Assembly (NCBI GenBank): GCA_947475415.1
Contig: CANJLH010000010.1
Coordinates: 1 to 64,000, forward strand
Direction of reading: 5' to 3'
Source: Caulobacteraceae bacterium
GTDB taxonomy: Bacteria; Pseudomonadota; Alphaproteobacteria; Caulobacterales; Caulobacteraceae
Length of the DNA: 64,000 nucleotides
The notes below the pieces were generated by a model. That model was not told where the DNA came from, did not search any database, and worked only from the letters and a program-made list of their open reading frames with translations. The position numbers and the translations under genes were made by a program. Shown here one piece after another: positions 58,576 through 64,000 of this stretch; positions within the stretch are counted from its first letter, which is position 1, and each line of letters starts with the position of its first letter.

Positions 58576-59445
58576 GTGCCTCATCGCCCCCGTCGAAGCG
58601 CGCTCTACATGCCGGCGGCCAACGCCCGCGCCATCGAGAAGGCCCGAACGCTGGCCTGCGACGTGGTGATCCTGGACCTAGAGGATGCTGTGGCGCCCGA
58701 CGCCAAGGCGATCGCGCGAGATCAGGCCGCCGCCGCGGTGACGGCTGGCGGCTTTGGGAATCGCGAGGTGGTTGTCCGGGTGAACGCGCTCGACACGCCC
58801 TGGGGCGCCGAGGATCTGGCCGCCGTTTCGGCCGTCCAGCCGGCTGCGATCCTGGTCCCTAAGGTCTCCACGCCCCAGGACGTGGGCGCCTATGACGCGG
58901 CGATTTCCGGTAAGACCCGGCTATGGGCGATGATTGAGACCTGTGCGGCGGTGTTTAACCTCGACGCAATCGCCGCCGCGGCGGAGTCGAACCGGCTGGA
59001 CGCCTGGGTGATAGGAACCAACGACCTCGCCAAGGAGATGCGGTGCCGCCAGGGCGTGGCTCGCACGCCGCTCCTGCCAATCCTGTCGCTGGCGGTCGCC
59101 GCGGCGCGGGGGCGGGGCCTTGCAATTCTGGACGGTGTGCTCAACGACATCGACGACACCGAAAGCCTGGCGGCCCAATGCGCTCAGGGGGTAGAATTCG
59201 GCTTCGACGGCAAAACACTCATCCATCCCTCCCAGATCGAGGCCGCCAACCGCGCCTTCTCACCGGACCCCGACGAAGTGGCCTGGGCGCGAAAAGTCGC
59301 AGAGGCTTTCGAAACACCGGAGAACAGCGTTAAGGGCGTATTGAGGATCGATGGGCGAATGGTGGAGCGCCTGCATCTCGCCGAGGCGCTGCGACTCATC
59401 GCAGTGGCCGACGCCATCGCCGCCCACGAGGGTCGAGTCCGATGA
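58576..59445 (+). CDS. HpcH/HpaI aldolase family CoA-ester lyase (CitE/malyl-CoA-lyase-like)
   Basis: A 289-residue TIM-barrel enzyme that cleaves or hydrolyses CoA esters such as malyl- or citramalyl-CoA. RSALYMPAANARAIEKA and DVVILDLEDAVAPDAK (metal/phosphate region) are diagnostic, as are WAMIETCAAVFN (catalytic Glu) and GFDGKTLIHPSQIE. The start is GTG 58576. It could be citramalyl-CoA or malyl-CoA lyase; the missing C-terminal lid residues prevent a choice. It is coupled by ATGA to the proline-rich protein gene. Confidence 0.9.
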   Translation: MPHRPRRSALYMPAANARAIEKARTLACDVVILDLEDAVAPDAKAIARDQAAAAVTAGGFGNREVVVRVNALDTPWGAEDLAAVSAVQPAAILVPKVSTPQDVGAYDAAISGKTRLWAMIETCAAVFNLDAIAAAAESNRLDAWVIGTNDLAKEMRCRQGVARTPLLPILSLAVAAARGRGLAILDGVLNDIDDTESLAAQCAQGVEFGFDGKTLIHPSQIEAANRAFSPDPDEVAWARKVAEAFETPENSVKGVLRIDGRMVERLHLAEALRLIAVADAIAAHEGRVR

Positions 59446-60633
59446 TGACCAGGGAAGGTCTTCGTCTCCTGACGGTCCTGGCCGCGGTCGCGACCGCGCC
59501 CGCCGCCGTGGCGCAAACTCCGTCACCGTCCGCGGCCTCGGATCCCATCGGGGCGATCCTGGACGCATCGCCGGAGTTGTCCACGGACTTGGATGAGGAT
59601 GACGCGTCCCCCACAGTCGTCACCCCGCCGGCTCCGCAAGCGCCCGAGAATCCGTCTGCCGACAGTCCGATGCCCACCGCGGAGGCAAATCCCGGCGGTT
59701 CCCCGGCCGCTGCGCAACCCCTCGCCAGCGCACCATCGGCTGCGCCTACGATGGCGAGTCCAACCGAGACCCCACCCGCGCCGGACCCTTCACCTGCGCA
59801 ACCGCCGAGCGGGTTCGCCATAACCCAACCCCCGAACAGTCCACCGCCCGAGTCGCCGGCCGTTCCGCAACCGGCGCCGACCTTCGCCGGCGCGCCAGTG
59901 CAACCCCCCGCTTCCGAACTTCCCCATGCCCCGCCGTCGGCGCCGACCTATGGGGCAACGGCTCCCGTGGCGACGCCCTACGCACCCTATGCGCCCGGAC
60001 CGCAGCCCTACCGGGCGCGGGCCACGATTACGCCGGATCCGGCGCCGCAACCCTATCAACCCTATCAGCCCTATCAGCCCACAACTCCAAACGCGCCTGC
60101 GCCGCAGCCGTATGCGCCGCCGTCCGCAATCGCCTCGGTGGGCCAGGCGCCCGGGTCGCCGGTCCAGCCCTTGCCATATGCTTCATTGCCATCCTCCGGC
60201 CTGCCGTCGCCTCAGATCAAGCGGCGGCGCAGCGACTCGCCGGTTCATATCGACGAAATCGACGCGACGCCCGAGGGTTTTCCAACCGCCAGCGAAGTTG
60301 CCTACGAACAGCGGCTGCGCAGCTCCTTCGCCTCTGCACAGGGCCTGCAGGGTCCGCTCGACGGGAGCTGGATCGTCAGCGGCGATGGGAGTGGCGATCT
60401 CTATTCTTTGCAGCTCGTGGAGCGGTCGAATGGGCTTCTGGAAGGCGCCTGGCGCGATCTGCAGCGTCCGGGCGCAATGGACGCTTCCGGGTTCATTGAC
60501 GATATCCAGCGCAATGGAGGCCAATTGACGCTTCGGTTCGTCAACCGAGGCGAAATGGCCAGTGCGAACTTGGTAGCGGGCGTGGACGGCGCCTGGACAG
60601 GCGAGATGATTCGCGGTCGGGAAAAAAAGTCCA

Positions 60634-60653
<20 letters not shown>
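59442..60653 (+). CDS. Secreted proline-rich protein with C-terminal globular domain
   Basis: A 403-residue protein starting MMTREGLRLLTVLAAVATAP, a signal peptide with Ala-rich cleavage site. Residues ~30-260 are Pro/Ala/Gln-rich and disordered, including PYQ repeats. The last ~115 residues form a folded domain (LDGSWIVSGDGSGDLYSLQL, then LTLRFVNRGEMASANLVAGVDG). I do not recognise a family. The start overlaps the CoA-lyase stop (ATGA), an unusual pairing of a cytosolic enzyme and an exported protein. It converges on the HIT gene, overlapping 20 bp. Confidence 0.75.
60051..60080 (+). repeat. 9-bp tandem repeat coding PYQ
   Basis: Three copies of CCCTATCAR stand in a row inside the proline-rich gene, coding Pro-Tyr-Gln units. 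The copies are nearly identical at DNA level, so the tract may change length by slippage or recombination. Confidence 0.8.
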
Positions 60654-62132
<1,479 letters not shown>

Positions 62133-62138
62133 GGCGTG

Positions 62139-62777
62139 TCACCATCCGCCGGGCGGCGGGTGGTCAACCATGTCATCCAACTCGCGGATTCGCTGCTCGT
62201 AGGCCTGCGCAAGTGCGTTTGCCGAGATCGCCGCGCCGTCCTCGCGGACCATTCGCCAATCCGCCTGCTGGCTAGCCAGCAAATCGCGCGGCGCGCCGGC
62301 GCTTAGCGCACGCCGGTAGCTGCGGTCCAGGTGACGGTCCAGAGCCGCAAGCCGCGCATCGCTGCAGACCATGATCTCCGCCCGGCCGACGGGGGCGTCG
62401 CAATCGAAACTCGGCGGCGCGGCGACGGCCTGCGCGGGATCGCCGCTCCCTGGGGGCGATTCTGGCGTCGCCTCGGACTGCTCGGGCGGTGGGGCTTCCA
62501 GCGGGCGTGGCGCGGCCGCGGCCATGTCGGGCGGCAGGACTTCAAGTGGACCGGCGGCGCCTTTAGGCAGTGGCGGCGGGGGCTTCTCCGGGGCCATCTG
62601 GATGCGCATTTCGCCGGTTGAGGGCGCCGAGGGTCCTGCCGTGGGTTCAGACCACAAGCCCGGCGGCCCGCCCCGCTGATAAACAATTAGGCCGATCCCC
62701 GCCACGGCGGCGACAACGAGACCGATAAGCAGAAGGCCCCGAAATCTGCGGCCCCGCTGTTGGTCGCCTGCCGCCAT
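62139..62777 (-). CDS. Membrane-anchored LprI-like (lysozyme-inhibitor LprI family) protein
   Basis: A 212-residue protein with an N-terminal transmembrane helix (GLLLIGLVVAAVAGIGLIVY) and a long Pro/Ala-rich linker. The C-terminal ~85 residues resemble the LprI domain: FDCDAPVGRAEIMVCSDARLAALDRHLDRSYRRAL, then QQADWRMVREDGAA. Two conserved Cys should form a disulfide in the periplasm. Some LprI relatives inhibit lysozyme; most are uncharacterised. Its ATG overlaps the upstream gene's stop by one base (TGATG). Confidence 0.83.
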   Translation of the reverse strand: MAAGDQQRGRRFRGLLLIGLVVAAVAGIGLIVYQRGGPPGLWSEPTAGPSAPSTGEMRIQMAPEKPPPPLPKGAAGPLEVLPPDMAAAAPRPLEAPPPEQSEATPESPPGSGDPAQAVAAPPSFDCDAPVGRAEIMVCSDARLAALDRHLDRSYRRALSAGAPRDLLASQQADWRMVREDGAAISANALAQAYEQRIRELDDMVDHPPPGGW

Positions 62778-63460
62778 CAAGGCGACCAAGTGGGTTTTGC
62801 ACGGTTCGCCTGGGCCAGGCGATCCGGCTTGCAGGCCCCGACGCCGTGCGTCTTCGCCACGCCGCATGTCTTTTCTGCAGCCTTGACCGGTTTGGCTGGA
62901 TTTGACCGCAATTGTTTGTCCAGAGTTCCGTTGGCGGCAGACCGCAATTCCTCGTCGGCCCGGGGCGGTTTGATCGGCGCCTTAGGCTTCGCCGTCGTTC
63001 CCGTCGCCGGTTTGGCTGGTTTGACCAGGTTCACCTTTGCCTTCGGCTCGGCGTTGACCTGTTTTTCGCTCATCGCCGGCACGCCATCGGTGTTGGACCT
63101 GGGTTTGGCGGCTGGCTTATCGATGATATCGGGCGCTGCCACGGCGTTTACGCGTATCAATTGCGCTTCCGGCGGAGGAACTATGCGCAATGGAACCGGC
63201 GGTTCGCCGGGCGCGCGCAGGGGAAAGGGGTCGGGCTCAGGCAATGGTTCGTCGATGACCACCATCAGACGCGGCTGTGCGGCCACAGTTCTGGGAGGCT
63301 GATCCGCCTCCGCGTCTTCGGGCTTAACCCAGCCGCCCAACACAAGACCAGCGGCCATCGCCGCAAGACCGCCAGCGCCGAACACCCGCCATCCGCCGCC
63401 GGGCCGGAAAGCGCGAAGCGCAACGTGTGCGCGATGGAATGTAGGCGGCAACTGGTCCAT
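62777..63460 (-). CDS. Membrane-anchored Pro/Lys-rich protein, unknown
   Basis: A 227-residue protein with one hydrophobic segment (VFGAGGLAAMAAGLVLGGWV) near the N-terminus. A Pro-rich stretch (DEPLPEPDPFPLRAPGEPPVP) is followed by a basic Lys/Ala/Pro-rich end with two Cys. The layout suggests a periplasm-facing, largely disordered protein. I recognise no family. It is coupled to the LprI-like gene (TGATG), so the two may act together, perhaps in the envelope. Confidence 0.65.
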   Translation of the reverse strand: MDQLPPTFHRAHVALRAFRPGGGWRVFGAGGLAAMAAGLVLGGWVKPEDAEADQPPRTVAAQPRLMVVIDEPLPEPDPFPLRAPGEPPVPLRIVPPPEAQLIRVNAVAAPDIIDKPAAKPRSNTDGVPAMSEKQVNAEPKAKVNLVKPAKPATGTTAKPKAPIKPPRADEELRSAANGTLDKQLRSNPAKPVKAAEKTCGVAKTHGVGACKPDRLAQANRAKPTWSP

Positions 63461-63765
63461 GGGCCCTCACGCAGGCGCGGCGAAGCGGCGTGATCTCGCC
63501 GTCGGATCGGGGCTTCTTCCCGGCGACAGCTTCACCGAAATAAGGTGAATCGGTTCTAAACGCCGAAGCGGTTGGCGGCTTCGAGGAGAGCGCTTTCCGC
63601 ATAGCCCGTCTGATAATCGGATCGTGGTGCGCCCGACGCCTGTTTTCTGTGCTTCCGGATCACTTGCGACCTATTCGCGCCGCACCGGTTGCCACGCTTG
63701 GAGCCGGCGCCTATAAGCGCGCCACTCGCCGCACGGGCGAGGATTCCCCTTGAGCGCGCGACCTC
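63461..63765. other. Intergenic region upstream of sucC
   Basis: About 305 bp separates the divergent Pro/Lys-rich gene and sucC. Apart from the sucC promoter candidate I see no further operator, RNA gene or coding frame. Confidence 0.45.
63689..63717 (+). promoter_or_regulatory. Sigma70-type promoter upstream of sucC
   Basis: TTGCCA and TATAAG are separated by 17 bases, ending 48 bp upstream of the sucC ATG. Both hexamers match the consensus in at least four of six positions. In a GC-rich genome TATAAG is a notable occurrence; transcription would start near 63724. Confidence 0.6.
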
Positions 63766-64000
63766 ATGAACATTCACGAACATCAGGCAAAGGCCGTCCT
63801 CGCAGAATTCGGCGTGGCGGTTCCCCGCGGTTTTGCGGCCTTTACAGTCGATGAGGCGGTAGATGCCGCCAACAAGCTTGGCGGACCGGTGTTCGTGGTC
63901 AAATCCCAGATTCACGCGGGCGGCCGCGGCAAGGGTCGTTTCGAAGGCCTGGGACCCGATGCCAAAGGTGGTGTGAGGGTGGTGAAGTCAGTCGATGAGG
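63766..64000 (+). CDS. sucC: Succinyl-CoA ligase (ADP-forming) subunit beta (partial, C-terminus beyond window)
   Basis: TCA-cycle enzyme making ATP or GTP from succinyl-CoA with SucD. The first 78 codons are present, starting [20 protein letters not shown], the diagnostic N-terminus. The ATP-grasp beginning [19 protein letters not shown] follows. It runs off the right edge; sucD presumably follows. Confidence 0.97.
   Translation, partial: MNIHEHQAKAVLAEFGVAVPRGFAAFTVDEAVDAANKLGGPVFVVKSQIHAGGRGKGRFEGLGPDAKGGVRVVKSVDE

Noticed and set aside
57158-58669. 503-codon plus-strand frame opposite maeB and the DUF2237 gene
   Set aside because: It spans two real genes in antisense and has no domain or ribosome binding site.
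63556-63915. 119-codon minus-strand frame over the sucC start
   Set aside because: It overlaps the conserved sucC N-terminus and shows no family similarity.

Overview
The window is a GC-rich, densely coded stretch of a chromosome from an alphaproteobacterium, most probably of the Caulobacteraceae (Caulobacter/Phenylobacterium type). The signs are: the rplU-rpmA-GNAT-obgE-proB order; a long L21 with an Ala/Lys-rich tail; a hemC-hemD-mic60-hemY operon, where Mic60 is an alphaproteobacterial and mitochondrial family; an Rsm22-family methyltransferase; and many ATGA/GTGA gene overlaps. I see no insertion sequence, prophage, CRISPR array or rRNA. There is one tRNA gene (Thr, CGT). groEL is cut by the left edge and sucC by the right edge.

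Layout. 1-1.6 kb: groES-groEL behind a CIRCE operator and a sigma32-like promoter. 1.6-9 kb: VOC protein, TonB-dependent receptor, acyl-CoA dehydrogenase divergent from an MFS transporter across a perfect inverted repeat, and a TauE-type permease. 9-14.4 kb: acetyltransferase, tadA, an RsuA/RluB pseudouridine synthase, then an accessory phospholipid cluster (small membrane protein and CDP-alcohol phosphatidyltransferase on one strand; CdsA-like enzyme, PlsC-like acyltransferase and rsmD on the other). 14.4-18.3 kb: proB, obgE, acetyltransferase, rpmA, rplU. 18.3-21.6 kb: a metal-linked divergon with a Zur-box-like site between dmeF (coupled to a beta-lactamase-fold protein) and a COG0523 metallochaperone GTPase. 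21.6-25.8 kb: two tandem exbD genes without exbB, WD40 protein, mtgA, VOC protein, glutathione transferase. 25.9-32.7 kb: alanine dehydrogenase, aldo/keto reductase, molybdenum cofactor genes (xdhC facing moaB-moaC-moeA) and a MATE exporter. 33.2-36.1 kb: rfbB-rfbD-rfbA for dTDP-sugar synthesis, without rfbC.

36-46.8 kb: quinone-reductase-like protein, DUF488 protein, a membrane protein with an L7/L12-like tail, tRNA-Thr, the heme operon hemC-hemD-mic60-hemY, divergent tsaD (apparently starting at CTG) with gpsA, YciI and Rieske proteins, creatininase-family protein and a lipoprotein. 46.9-58.1 kb: acs, Rsm22-type protein, a double-domain M16 protease, carboxylesterase, YegD-like Hsp70 and maeB. 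58.1-64 kb: DUF2237 protein, a CoA-ester lyase coupled to a proline-rich secreted protein, HIT protein, mdh, two membrane-anchored proteins and sucC.

Most genes are housekeeping: protein folding, translation, heme and Moco synthesis, C2/C4 carbon flow. The parts most worth a second look are the variant phospholipid cluster, the Zur/dmeF/beta-lactamase-like divergon, the exbD-exbD pair with its AT-rich regulatory region, the L7/L12-tailed membrane protein, and the coupled lyase/proline-rich secreted protein.
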